DNA of 64,000 nt from Desulfobacteraceae bacterium 4572_130 (GTDB taxonomy: Bacteria; Desulfobacterota; Desulfobacteria; Desulfobacterales; Desulfobacteraceae). The stretch lies in contig NBLN01000007.1 in the NCBI GenBank assembly GCA_002084425.1, positions 62,001-126,000 of the forward strand. The letters run 5' to 3'. Below are positions 25,444-34,027 of this stretch, piece by piece (within the stretch, counting starts at the first letter, position 1; each line of letters opens with the position of its first letter). The translations under genes and the position numbers were made by a program. The notes beneath the pieces were generated by a model. It saw nothing but the letters and a program-made list of their open reading frames with translations, was not told the origin of the DNA and did no database searches.

Positions 25444-27994
25444 TCTTAATCATCAGGAAAAATATTATAATGGAGATGAGAACCTTTCTCTTCTTACATG
25501 GCTGAGAGAGCATGAAAATATTTTTTCTTTAAAAGATGGATGTTCAGGCCAGGGTGTATGTGGTGCCTGCCTTGTTCAGATAAATAATAAACCAATTCTG
25601 GCCTGTCAGACTTCCATGAAAAAAATTAAGGATGCTGATATAATTACAATAGAAGGAATTGATTCCTTTGTAAAAGATACTTTAGCAAAGGCATTTGTTC
25701 ATCAGGGTGCTGTTCAGTGTGGATTTTGTACTCCGGGTTTTCTTATGAGAACAAAAATTCTTTTAGATAACAATGAATGTCCTGATGTTAATGCTATTAA
25801 AAAAGCATTTGCTCCTCATTTGTGTAGATGTACAGGTTATACAAAAATTATAGATGCTGTAATGTTTGCTTCAAAAGCATTTAAAGATAAAAAAGAAATT
25901 AAACTTATTGAAAATGTTGGTTTGGGAAAAAACAGACCAAAACATGATGCATATTTTAGAGCTCTTGGACAAAAAGAGTTTATTGATGATATGAGATTTT
26001 CTGATATGCTGTTTGGGGCACTTAAATTTAGTGATCATCCAAGAGCAGAGGTCTTAAATATTAATATAGAAAAAGCTGAAAGTTTTCCTGGTGTAGTAAA
26101 AGTTTTCACAGGAAAAGATATACCATGTAAAAGAATAACTGGGCATATTATTCAAGACTGGCCTTTAATGGTTATTAAAGGAGAAACTACAAGATATATT
26201 GGAGATGTTCTTGCAGGAGTTGTTGCAGAAAATGAGCAAATTGCCAGAGATGCAGTTAAATTAATTAAAGTTGACTATAAAATTCTAGAGCCTGTTACTG
26301 ATCCTGTTAAGGCACTTATAAATAAAATAAAGATACATGAAAAAGGAAATTTATTATCAAATACTCAGTTTAAAAGAGGTGGAGATATTGATAAGGCATT
26401 TGAATCATGTGCCTATACTGTTTCAGCAACCTATAAAACACAATTAGTTGAACATGGATTTATTGAATCTGAAACATCAATAGCAAGGCCAATAAAAAAT
26501 AATAAAATACAAGTTTATACTCAAAGTCAGGGAATTTATGATGACCGTCGTGAGATTTCAAATATTCTTGGAATTCCTAAAAAACAAGTTGTGGTAACTC
26601 TTGTTCCCTGTGGTGGTGCTTTTGGAGGTAAGGAAGATTTAACAGTTCAGGGACATGCTGCTGTTTTTTCCCATCACCTTAAAAAACCTGTGAAAGTAAG
26701 TCTTTCAAGGGAAGAGTCAATTAGAATGCATGTAAAACGACATCCTTTTGTTATGAAATATAAAATAGGGTGTAATGAAAAAGGTATGTTAAGGGCTTTA
26801 TCTGCTGATATTACTGGAGATACTGGTGCTTATGCATCTCTTGGTAGTTCAGTCTTAGAGCGTGCAGCAGGACATGCAGCAGGAGGATATCATGTACCTG
26901 TGGTTGATGTTGTTTCACGGGCTGTATATACAAATAATCTTCCAGCCGGGGCAATGAGAGGATTTGGTGTAAATCAAGTTACTTTTGCAGTTGAATGTTT
27001 AATAGATGAGCTTTGTGAAAAAGGAAATTTTGATTTTTGGCAGTTTAGATATGATAATGCTTTAAAAAAAGGTTCATTAACAGCTACAGGTCAGGTTTTA
27101 GGAGATGGTGTAGGGTTAAGACAAACTCTTTTAAGTATTAAAGATGATTATTATAATGCAAAATATGCAGGTCTTGCTATTGCAATAAAAAATGTTGGAT
27201 TTGGAAATGGATTGATTGATAAAAGCGAAGTTAAAATTGAAATAGTTTCCCATAAAAAAATTATATTGCACCACGGGTGGACAGAAATGGGGCAGGGCAT
27301 TGATACTATTGCCAAACAAATTCTTTTTGATCTTATAAAATTTAAAAAAGATGTTGAAATTAAAGTTATATCAAGTACTGATTCTGAAGTTGTTGGAGGA
27401 GCAACAACAGCAAGTAGAGGTACTTTTCTTTTGGGAAATGCTATTATTAATGCAGCAGAAAAATTAAAAAAAGAGCTTGTTAATAAAAGTTTAAAAGAGC
27501 TTGTTAATAAAAAATTTAAAGGTGAGTGGCTTTGTGATTGGACAATAAACCCAGAAAAAAAGAATGTTAAAAATCCTATAACTCATTTTTCCTATGGTTA
27601 TGCAGCACAAGTTGTAATTCTTAATGATAATGGTGGTGTTGAAAAAGTTGTTGCAGCCCATGATGGAGGCAGAGTAATAAACCCAAAACTTTTTGAAGGT
27701 CAAATAGAAGGCGGGGTTATGATGGGGCTTGGTTATGCTTTTACTGAAGAATTAAAACTTGATAAAGCAGAACTTGTATCTGCAAGAATGGCAAAACTTA
27801 AGATTCCAAAAATAAAATCAATGCCTGAAATAGTTGTAAAACCAGTTGAAATAAAAGACCCTTTAGGACCCTTTGGAGCAAAGGGTATAGGAGAAATAGG
27901 GCTTGTTCCAACTGCTCCTGCAGCAGTAAATGCATTATATCAGTTTGATGGAATAAGGCGGTACAAATTACCTGTGGGACGGAAAATAAGATAA
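25430..27994 (+). CDS. xdhD: Selenium-dependent xanthine dehydrogenase, XdhD type (2Fe-2S + molybdenum domains)
   Basis: An 854-residue molybdenum hydroxylase with its Fe-S and catalytic parts on one chain. Residues about 37-62 carry the plant-type 2Fe-2S motif (CSGQGVCGACLV, then a Cys in ILACQT), and the second cluster has CGFCTPGF near 99 and CRCTGYT near 133. The molybdopterin part (about 170-854) has GGAFGGKED, AMRGFGVNQ, WTEMGQGID and the final GAKGIGEIGL. No FAD domain is present. Length and order match the selenium-dependent XdhD group. YqeB and YqeC, which mature the labile selenium of such enzymes, are encoded at 50.6-52.4 kb. Confidence 0.9.
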   Translation: MIKFNLNHQEKYYNGDENLSLLTWLREHENIFSLKDGCSGQGVCGACLVQINNKPILACQTSMKKIKDADIITIEGIDSFVKDTLAKAFVHQGAVQCGFCTPGFLMRTKILLDNNECPDVNAIKKAFAPHLCRCTGYTKIIDAVMFASKAFKDKKEIKLIENVGLGKNRPKHDAYFRALGQKEFIDDMRFSDMLFGALKFSDHPRAEVLNINIEKAESFPGVVKVFTGKDIPCKRITGHIIQDWPLMVIKGETTRYIGDVLAGVVAENEQIARDAVKLIKVDYKILEPVTDPVKALINKIKIHEKGNLLSNTQFKRGGDIDKAFESCAYTVSATYKTQLVEHGFIESETSIARPIKNNKIQVYTQSQGIYDDRREISNILGIPKKQVVVTLVPCGGAFGGKEDLTVQGHAAVFSHHLKKPVKVSLSREESIRMHVKRHPFVMKYKIGCNEKGMLRALSADITGDTGAYASLGSSVLERAAGHAAGGYHVPVVDVVSRAVYTNNLPAGAMRGFGVNQVTFAVECLIDELCEKGNFDFWQFRYDNALKKGSLTATGQVLGDGVGLRQTLLSIKDDYYNAKYAGLAIAIKNVGFGNGLIDKSEVKIEIVSHKKIILHHGWTEMGQGIDTIAKQILFDLIKFKKDVEIKVISSTDSEVVGGATTASRGTFLLGNAIINAAEKLKKELVNKSLKELVNKKFKGEWLCDWTINPEKKNVKNPITHFSYGYAAQVVILNDNGGVEKVVAAHDGGRVINPKLFEGQIEGGVMMGLGYAFTEELKLDKAELVSARMAKLKIPKIKSMPEIVVKPVEIKDPLGPFGAKGIGEIGLVPTAPAAVNALYQFDGIRRYKLPVGRKIR

Positions 27995-28111
27995 AAAAAT
28001 AATGACTAAAATTTTTTGGCATTGTTAATCTTGTATATATTCAAACTCTTATTATCAAATAAAAACAAACGGTTATAGTTTGAAAACCATATTAAATTAA
28101 CAATGCTATTT

Positions 28112-28152
28112 TTTTATTTACTTTAATATAATATTTTTTCAAGATTTTAAAA
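28112..28152 (+). repeat. Dispersed hairpin repeat, partial copy
   Basis: TTTATTTACTTTAATATAAT then ATTTTTTCAAGATTTTAAAA matches the core of the family, but the 3' arm of the stem is incomplete. It lies directly before the SsnA gene. Confidence 0.4.
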
Positions 28153-28169
28153 GGGATAAGATAAAATAA

Positions 28170-29450
28170 ATGGTTCTTTATATAAAAAACGCAACATTTA
28201 TTGATTGGGAAAATTTAGAATTTAAAAAAACAAATATAAAAGTTGAACAAGGTTTAAATGGAAAAATAAAATTTATAGATAGTATTCCTGATGTTAAAAA
28301 TAGAATTGATAACAATATAAAGATAATAGATGCCAAAGAAAAATTAGTAACAAAATCATTTGGTTGTGGTCATCATCACATTTATTCTGCTTTGGCAAGG
28401 GGTATGCCTGCTCCAATTAAAACTCCTGAAAATTTTCTTGAAATTTTAAAATATGTTTGGTGGAATTTAGATAAAAATCTTGATTCTGATATGATTAAAG
28501 CAAGCGCACTTTGTTCAGCACTTTTTTGTGCTAGAAATGGTGTAACCTTTGTTATTGATCATCATTCTTCTCCTTTTAGTATTGATAATTCTCTTTTTCT
28601 TATTAAAGAAGCATTTGAAGCTGTTGGTATTTCATCTCTTCTTTGCTATGAACTTTCAGATAGAGATGGCAAAACAGCAAGAGATAAAGGACTAGTGGAA
28701 ACTGAAAATTATCTTAAAGCAGGTAATCAAGGGCATGTTGGGCTTCATGCATCATTTACAGTACAAGATTCTCTTCTTAAAAAAGCTGTAACATTAGCAA
28801 AAAAATATAATACAGGTATTCATGTCCATGTTGCTGAAGGTATAGCTGATCAAAACAAATGTTTAAAAAATTATAATAAAAGAGTTATTCAGCGGTTTAA
28901 AGATTCTGGAATGCTTGATTTTTCAAAAACAATTTTAAGTCATTGTATTCATCTTAATAATGATGAAAAAAATATTTTAAAAAATTCAAATGTTTGGATT
29001 GCTGAAAATATTGAAAGCAATTTAAACAATAATGTAGGTGTTACAGATTATTCAAAATATGGTTCAAATATTATGCTTGGAACTGATGGCATGCATTGCG
29101 ATATGTTAAGAAGCGCAAAAGCTGCATTTTTTGTTGGTCAGGGAACAGAAAAAATAAGTTATCCTGAAATTTATGCAAGATTTAGAAATATTCATAAATT
29201 CTTAAGTAAAAATCAATATAATGGTGATGGTGATAATAATCTTGTTATTTTAGATTATAATACTCCAACTGAAATAAATCAGGATAATTTTCTTGGACAT
29301 TTTGTTTTTGGCATTGAATCATCACATGTAGCAAGTGTTATATCTTCAGGCAAACTTATTATAGAGGACAAAAAACTTTTAACTTATAATGAACAAGATA
29401 TATTATCTTTTTCAAAGGAAATGGCTCACAAACTTTGGAAAAAATTATAA
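28170..29450 (+). CDS. ssnA: SsnA-like amidohydrolase of the purine/selenium locus
   Basis: A metal-dependent amidohydrolase of the cytosine/guanine deaminase superfamily, 426 residues. Metal ligands are seen in FGCGHHHIYSALARGM (the HxH pair), GIHVHVAEG, LSHCIHL and LGTDGMHCDM. Several blocks track E. coli SsnA: the region with WWNLDKNLDSDM, VTFVIDHHSSP and LDYNTPTEINQDNFLGH. SsnA is a regular neighbour of selenium-dependent hydroxylases; it probably deaminates or opens a purine-derived ring. The exact substrate is not established here. A partial copy of the dispersed repeat precedes it. Confidence 0.85.
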   Translation: MVLYIKNATFIDWENLEFKKTNIKVEQGLNGKIKFIDSIPDVKNRIDNNIKIIDAKEKLVTKSFGCGHHHIYSALARGMPAPIKTPENFLEILKYVWWNLDKNLDSDMIKASALCSALFCARNGVTFVIDHHSSPFSIDNSLFLIKEAFEAVGISSLLCYELSDRDGKTARDKGLVETENYLKAGNQGHVGLHASFTVQDSLLKKAVTLAKKYNTGIHVHVAEGIADQNKCLKNYNKRVIQRFKDSGMLDFSKTILSHCIHLNNDEKNILKNSNVWIAENIESNLNNNVGVTDYSKYGSNIMLGTDGMHCDMLRSAKAAFFVGQGTEKISYPEIYARFRNIHKFLSKNQYNGDGDNNLVILDYNTPTEINQDNFLGHFVFGIESSHVASVISSGKLIIEDKKLLTYNEQDILSFSKEMAHKLWKKL

Positions 29451-29457
29451 TTGCGTT

Positions 29458-29520
29458 ATGAAAATTTTTCATGTACTTTCCTATAAATTTTTTCAAGATT
29501 TTAGAAAATACTTACTATAA
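29458..29520 (+). repeat. Dispersed hairpin repeat, divergent copy
   Basis: The segment starts just after the SsnA stop with ATGAAAATTTTTCATGTACT and continues with TTTTTTCAAGATTTTAGAAA and ATACTTACTATA. The order matches the other copies, but the stem is imperfect. Confidence 0.45.
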
Positions 29521-29588
29521 GAGCTATTAGGAATTACTTATTAGCTATTAGCTTTAAAACAAAGACAGGGAAATAAAAAATTATAATT

Positions 29589-30782
29589 ATGAATAAAACA
29601 GAACTTATTAAAAAAATTAAATCTTTATCATTAAAAAATACAGATAATATGTTTTTAAATGATTTTCTTTTAACATGGGATAAAACCCATGATGAAATTA
29701 TGGCAGTATTTGAAACAGCAGAAATTTTACAATTAATGAGAAAGGAAAATATTTCTCCAAAGGTTTTTGATTCTGGACTTGCAGTTTCACTTTTTAGAGA
29801 TAATTCAACAAGAACTCGTTTTAGTTTTTCCTCTGCATGTAATCTTTTAGGTCTTACAGTTCAGGATTTAGATGAAGGCAAATCACAAATTGCCCATGGT
29901 GAAACAGTAAGGGAAACTTCCAATATGGTATCTTTTCTTTCCGATGTAATAGGAATAAGAGATGATATGTATCTTGGTGCAGGAAATAAATATATGAGGG
30001 AAGTTGCACAATCTGTTAATCAGGGTTACCAAGAAAAGGTTCTTCCCCAGCGTCCAACTCTTGTTAATTTACAATGTGATATTGACCATCCAACCCAGGC
30101 AATGTCTGATGCACTTCATCTAATCAATTGGTTTAAGGGCATTAAAAATTTAAAAAATAAAAAAATTGCAATGACATGGGCATATTCTCCTTCCTATGGA
30201 AAACCACTTTCAGTGCCTCAGGGTATTATAGGTCTTATGACAAGATTTGGAATGAATGTAAAACTTGCCTATCCCAAGGGCTATAATCTTATGGATAAAG
30301 TTATTAAAGTTGCAGAAAATAATTCTAAAAACAGCAATGGAAAATTTGAAATTGTAAATTCCATGGATAAAGCTTTTAAGGATGCTGATATTGTTTATCC
30401 CAAAAGCTGGGCTCCTTATTCTGTAATGGAACAAAGAACAAAACTTTTAAAAGCAAATGATGATAAAGGTCTTAAAAATCTTGAAAAAAAATGTCTGGAA
30501 AATAATAAAAAGTTTGTTTCATGGGAATGTACAAAAGAACTTATGAATACTACAAAAAATGGCAATGCTCTTTATATGCATTGTCTGCCAGCAGATATTA
30601 CCGGGGTAAGCTGCAGTAAGGGTGAAGTTCAAGCAGAAGTTTTTGAAAAATACAGAATTCCTCAATATATTGAAGCAGGATATAAACCATATATAATTGC
30701 AGCAATGATTTTTCTAAGCAAATTTAAAAATCCCAGTGAAAAACTTATAGAGCTTGTAAATAAAGCAAAACCTAGGATTTAA
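29589..30782 (+). CDS. ygeW: Knotted carbamoyltransferase YgeW
   Basis: A 397-residue member of the aspartate/ornithine carbamoyltransferase superfamily, in the YgeW group. The carbamoyl-phosphate loop is complete (FRDNSTRTRFSFSSA), and so are the IDHPTQAMSDALHLINW and MHCLPADITG blocks. Working in the phosphorolytic direction it would release carbamoyl phosphate from a ureido compound, which carbamate kinase at 22.9 kb turns into ATP. Its natural substrate is not settled as far as I know. It heads a run that continues with two toxin-antitoxin pairs; only 25 bases separate it from the first. Confidence 0.9.
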   Translation: MNKTELIKKIKSLSLKNTDNMFLNDFLLTWDKTHDEIMAVFETAEILQLMRKENISPKVFDSGLAVSLFRDNSTRTRFSFSSACNLLGLTVQDLDEGKSQIAHGETVRETSNMVSFLSDVIGIRDDMYLGAGNKYMREVAQSVNQGYQEKVLPQRPTLVNLQCDIDHPTQAMSDALHLINWFKGIKNLKNKKIAMTWAYSPSYGKPLSVPQGIIGLMTRFGMNVKLAYPKGYNLMDKVIKVAENNSKNSNGKFEIVNSMDKAFKDADIVYPKSWAPYSVMEQRTKLLKANDDKGLKNLEKKCLENNKKFVSWECTKELMNTTKNGNALYMHCLPADITGVSCSKGEVQAEVFEKYRIPQYIEAGYKPYIIAAMIFLSKFKNPSEKLIELVNKAKPRI

Positions 30783-30807
30783 TTGTGAGTTATTAAAGGA
30801 GTGAATA

Positions 30808-31011
30808 ATGAGAAGTATTGAAATAACAAATATGAGCACAGTCGAGCGTATTCAGGCTATGGAGGCTCTTTGGGATTCTCTTCTTTATGAAAAATCAGAG
30901 GTAGATTCGCCTAAATGGCATATAGATGTTCTTGAAGATAGGAAAAAAATGATTGAAAGCGGTAAAGCAGAATTTATCTCCATTGAAAAGCTCAGAGCAA
31001 GTCGCAAATAA
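30808..31011 (+). CDS. Addiction-module antitoxin (TIGR02574-like), pair 1
   Basis: A 67-residue protein with the family pattern STVERIQAMEALWDSL followed by DSPKWHIDVLEDRKKMIESG. It has a good AAAGGAG site. It lies 25 bases after ygeW without room for a separate strong promoter, so it is probably transcribed with it. Its stop and the toxin start overlap by one base (TAATG). It is paralogous to the antitoxin at 31.4 kb. Confidence 0.82.
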   Translation: MRSIEITNMSTVERIQAMEALWDSLLYEKSEVDSPKWHIDVLEDRKKMIESGKAEFISIEKLRASRK

Positions 31012-31319
31012 TGAGAATAAAAAATGTTATTTTATTAAAAAGTGTTGCTGACGACCTTAATAATGGAAAAAAATTTTACAACCAAAAAGAAGTTGGAATT
31101 GGTGATTATTTTTGGGATAGTTTGATAGCTGATATTGAATCTTTGATTATTTATGCGGGTATTCATAGCAAAAATTATGGTCTTTATCGAATGCTTGCTA
31201 AAAGATTTCCCTATGCCATTTATTATGAATTAGCAGATCATATAGCATATATTATTGCGATTTTACCTATGCATAGAGATCCTGCATGGATAAAAAGAAA
31301 ATTAATGAAAAAAAGCTAA
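31011..31319 (+). CDS. ParE/RelE-family toxin, pair 1
   Basis: A 102-residue toxin-like protein of the RelE/ParE superfamily. The KFYNQKEVGIGDYFWDSLIADI helix pair and the C-terminal strand block LAKRFPYAIYYEL are typical. It pairs with the antitoxin just upstream. In this superfamily the target is either gyrase or ribosome-bound mRNA; the sequence does not say which. The toxin at 31.6 kb shares the same layout (DSLIADIESLIIY against NSLFSDIDSLILY), which shows a tandem duplication of the module. Confidence 0.8.
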   Translation: MRIKNVILLKSVADDLNNGKKFYNQKEVGIGDYFWDSLIADIESLIIYAGIHSKNYGLYRMLAKRFPYAIYYELADHIAYIIAILPMHRDPAWIKRKLMKKS

Positions 31320-31370
31320 TCAATGTTTAGAGCTAATATTTTTTTGTTTCCATCATAAAAATTTACTAAT

Positions 31371-31386
31371 CTATCAAAATTGATAG
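31371..31386. promoter_or_regulatory. Candidate operator palindrome of toxin-antitoxin pair 2
   Basis: CTATCAAAATTGATAG consists of perfect 7-base arms (CTATCAA / TTGATAG) around AA. It lies 17 bases upstream of the antitoxin start, where autorepression sites of such modules are usually found. Confidence 0.5.
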
Positions 31387-31403
31387 GATAAAAAAGGATA
31401 CAA

Positions 31404-31622
31404 ATGGATTTATTGCAAAGTATTCATAGCCTTCCAAGACTTGAAAAAGTAAAAGTAATGGAATTTTTATGGGAAGAACTAACTTTAGAAGAAAAAGAGT
31501 TTGATTCTCCTGATTGGCATAGAAAAGCTTTAGCTGATACAGAAAAAAGGCTGGGTAAAGGAAAAGAAAAAATAATTGATTGGAAAAAAGCCAAACAATT
31601 ATTAAGAAATGAATTTAAATGA
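31404..31622 (+). CDS. Addiction-module antitoxin (TIGR02574-like), pair 2
   Basis: A 72-residue paralogue of the antitoxin at 30.8 kb: LPRLEKVKVMEFLWEEL and DSPDWHRKALADTEKRL follow the same pattern. It is preceded by AAAAAAGGATAC and, unlike pair 1, by its own 84-base leader with a palindrome that may be an operator. It overlaps the toxin gene by four bases (ATGA). Confidence 0.82.
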   Translation: MDLLQSIHSLPRLEKVKVMEFLWEELTLEEKEFDSPDWHRKALADTEKRLGKGKEKIIDWKKAKQLLRNEFK

Positions 31623-31915
31623 AAATTCAATTACTAACTTCTGCCTATAATGATTTGCTTAAAGCCAGAGCATTCTATGAAAACCAAGCAGACCATCTTG
31701 GAGAATATTTTTTTAATTCTTTATTTTCAGATATAGACTCTTTGATTTTATACGGTGGAATTCATCCACAGTTTTTTGGTTATCATAGATTGTTATCAAG
31801 TCGATTCCCCTTTGCTATATATTATAAAATTGATAATGATGATAATATAGTTGTCTGGAGAGTCCTTGATTGTAGACAATGCTCTGAAAAAATAAAAAAG
31901 CAATTGACTATGTAA
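31619..31915 (+). CDS. ParE/RelE-family toxin, pair 2
   Basis: A 98-residue toxin of the same subfamily as that at 31.0 kb: KARAFYENQADHLGEYFFNS, then the strand block LSSRFPFAIYYKI and a final DNIVVWRVLDCRQ, which fits the RelE/ParE C-terminal strand better than its neighbour does. The ATG overlaps the antitoxin stop. The two pairs differ enough to be old duplicates with possibly separate specificity. Confidence 0.82.
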   Translation: MKIQLLTSAYNDLLKARAFYENQADHLGEYFFNSLFSDIDSLILYGGIHPQFFGYHRLLSSRFPFAIYYKIDNDDNIVVWRVLDCRQCSEKIKKQLTM

Positions 31916-31942
31916 ATTTTTAACTGAAAAAGGAAAAATTCC

Positions 31943-32647
31943 ATGAACAAAAATGCTTTACATAAAATCAGTTATGGAATGTATATATTAACATCAAAAA
32001 ATAAAGATAAAATTAATGGGCAGGTTGCTAATGCTGTACTTCAAACAACTTCTGATCCAATTACAGTTTGTGTATGTGTAAATAATAAAAATCTTACTTA
32101 TGAGTTTATTGAAAAAAGTAAAGTTTTTACAATTTCAATTTTATCAGAAAGTGCTAGTATGAATCTTATAGGAAATTTTGGGTATAAATCTGGGCGGGGT
32201 ATAGATAAATTTAAAGGGATTAATTATAAAATTGGAGAAAATGGTGTTCCAATAGTGCTTGATTCTGTTGTGGCATTTCTAGAGCTTGAACTTATTAATC
32301 AAATGGATATGGGTACCCATACCATGTTTGTTGGTAAAGTTATAAATAGTGATATTTTGTCTGATGAGACTCCAATGACCTATGCTTATTATCATAATGT
32401 TAAAGGTGGAAAATCACCAAAAACAACACCTCATTATATTAAGGATAAAGAAAAAACCAGTATTAAAACAAAAGGAGATACAAAAATGAATAAATATGTT
32501 TGTAATACATGTGGTTATGTTTATGATCCTGAAAAAGGCGATTTAGAGGGAGGAATAGATGCTGGAACTAAATTTGAAGATTTGCCTGATGATTGGGAAT
32601 GTCCAACATGTGGTGTGGGAAAAGATGAGTTTGAAAAGCAAGAATAG
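31943..32647 (+). CDS. hrb: Flavin reductase-rubredoxin fusion (high-molecular-weight rubredoxin, Hrb)
   Basis: Residues 1 to about 165 are an FMN-binding flavin-reductase-like domain ([20 protein letters not shown], then [12 protein letters not shown]). After a Lys/Thr-rich linker, residues about 181-234 form a complete rubredoxin with [10 protein letters not shown] and [11 protein letters not shown]. In anaerobes such as Moorella, Hrb takes electrons from NAD(P)H and delivers them to the flavodiiron protein, which is encoded 17 bases downstream here. The pair forms an O2 or NO reductase chain that would protect the oxygen-sensitive enzymes around it. Confidence 0.9.
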   Translation: MNKNALHKISYGMYILTSKNKDKINGQVANAVLQTTSDPITVCVCVNNKNLTYEFIEKSKVFTISILSESASMNLIGNFGYKSGRGIDKFKGINYKIGENGVPIVLDSVVAFLELELINQMDMGTHTMFVGKVINSDILSDETPMTYAYYHNVKGGKSPKTTPHYIKDKEKTSIKTKGDTKMNKYVCNTCGYVYDPEKGDLEGGIDAGTKFEDLPDDWECPTCGVGKDEFEKQE

Positions 32648-32664
32648 GCATAGGGAGGATTATA

Positions 32665-33855
32665 ATGAGTTTTAACATTAAAAATAATGTAACTTGGGTT
32701 GGCAAGATTGACTGGGAGCTTCAAAGATTTCATGGATATGAGTACTCAACACATTGCGGTTCAACTTATAATTCATATTTAATCAAAGAAGAAAAAGTAG
32801 TTTTAATTGATACAGTATGGGGTCCTTATTCAAAGGAGTTTGTTAAAAACCTTGCCAATGAAATTGACCTTAATAAAATTGATTATATAATAGCAAATCA
32901 TGCTGAAACTGACCACAGCGGAGCTCTTCCCGAACTTATGCAACATATACCTGAAACTCCAATTTATTGTACAAAAAATGGAATTAAATCATTAAAAGGT
33001 CAATATCATCAAGACTGGAATTTTAAAGTTGTTAAAACTGGAGACAAATTAAGTCTGGGAAATAAGGAATTAATTTTTGTAGAGATGCCTATGCTTCATT
33101 GGCCTGACAGTATGCTTTGTTATTTAACAGGAGATGAGATATTATTTAGCAATGATGCTTTTGGTCATCATTATGCATCTGAGTTCATGTTTGCGGATTT
33201 AGTTCATCAAGGAGAACTATTTACAGAGTGCATTAAGTACTATGCAAATATACTAACTCCATTTAGTTCTATGGTAATTAAAAAAATAAATGAAATACTG
33301 TCATTTAATCTTCCTCTTGATATGATTTGTCCGTCCCACGGTATGATTTGGAGAGATCATCCTGAGCAAATTATTAAACAATATTTAAAATGGGCTGATA
33401 ATTATCAGGAAAATCAAATTACAATTATTTATGATACCATGTGGAACAGCACCCGCAAAATGGCTGAATATATTGCAAAAGGAATTAAAGAATCAGACAA
33501 AGAAGTTAATGTTAAACTTTACCATCTTGAAAAAAGAGATAAAAATGATGTAATTACAGAAATTTTTAAATCTAAAGGTGTTATTATAGGTTCTCCAACA
33601 ATTAACAGAGGCATTTTAACATCTATAGCTGCTATTCTTGAATTAATCAAAGGGTTAAAATTTAAGGGGAAAAAAGCTGCTTCATTTGGATCTTATGGAT
33701 GGAGTGGTGAGTCAGCTAAAATTATTTCTAATAGTTTAAAAGAATCTGGATTTGAAATGGTTGATGAAGTTCTTAAAGTAACATGGAATCCAGATAATGA
33801 AAGTATAGAAAAATGTGTTAAGTATGGGAAAAAAATTGCTAAAGCATTTGCATAA
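32665..33855 (+). CDS. fprA: Flavodiiron protein FprA (O2/NO reductase)
   Basis: A 396-residue class A flavodiiron protein. The metallo-beta-lactamase part has the diiron ligands in NHAETDHSGAL and further His residues in MLHWPDS, NDAFGHHY and CPSHGMIW. The flavodoxin part (about residues 250-396) starts TIIYDTMWNSTRKMAEYIA and ends with FGSYGWSGESAK. It reduces O2 to water or NO to N2O with electrons from the Hrb protein just upstream. AGGGAGGA gives a strong ribosome-binding site. Confidence 0.92.
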   Translation: MSFNIKNNVTWVGKIDWELQRFHGYEYSTHCGSTYNSYLIKEEKVVLIDTVWGPYSKEFVKNLANEIDLNKIDYIIANHAETDHSGALPELMQHIPETPIYCTKNGIKSLKGQYHQDWNFKVVKTGDKLSLGNKELIFVEMPMLHWPDSMLCYLTGDEILFSNDAFGHHYASEFMFADLVHQGELFTECIKYYANILTPFSSMVIKKINEILSFNLPLDMICPSHGMIWRDHPEQIIKQYLKWADNYQENQITIIYDTMWNSTRKMAEYIAKGIKESDKEVNVKLYHLEKRDKNDVITEIFKSKGVIIGSPTINRGILTSIAAILELIKGLKFKGKKAASFGSYGWSGESAKIISNSLKESGFEMVDEVLKVTWNPDNESIEKCVKYGKKIAKAFA

Positions 33856-34027
33856 ATATAATTTTTGCAATGTTAGGGTATGTTAAAGAATAACTATTGC
33901 AAGACCTTTGTACAATTAAATTTTTATAAAAAAACAAGTTTTTTGATTAAAAAAATTAGTATTAATTTTGATTTTTTTTGAGAAACATTGATATTTTTTT
34001 TATATATTTTCATAATTTGGAGATTTT

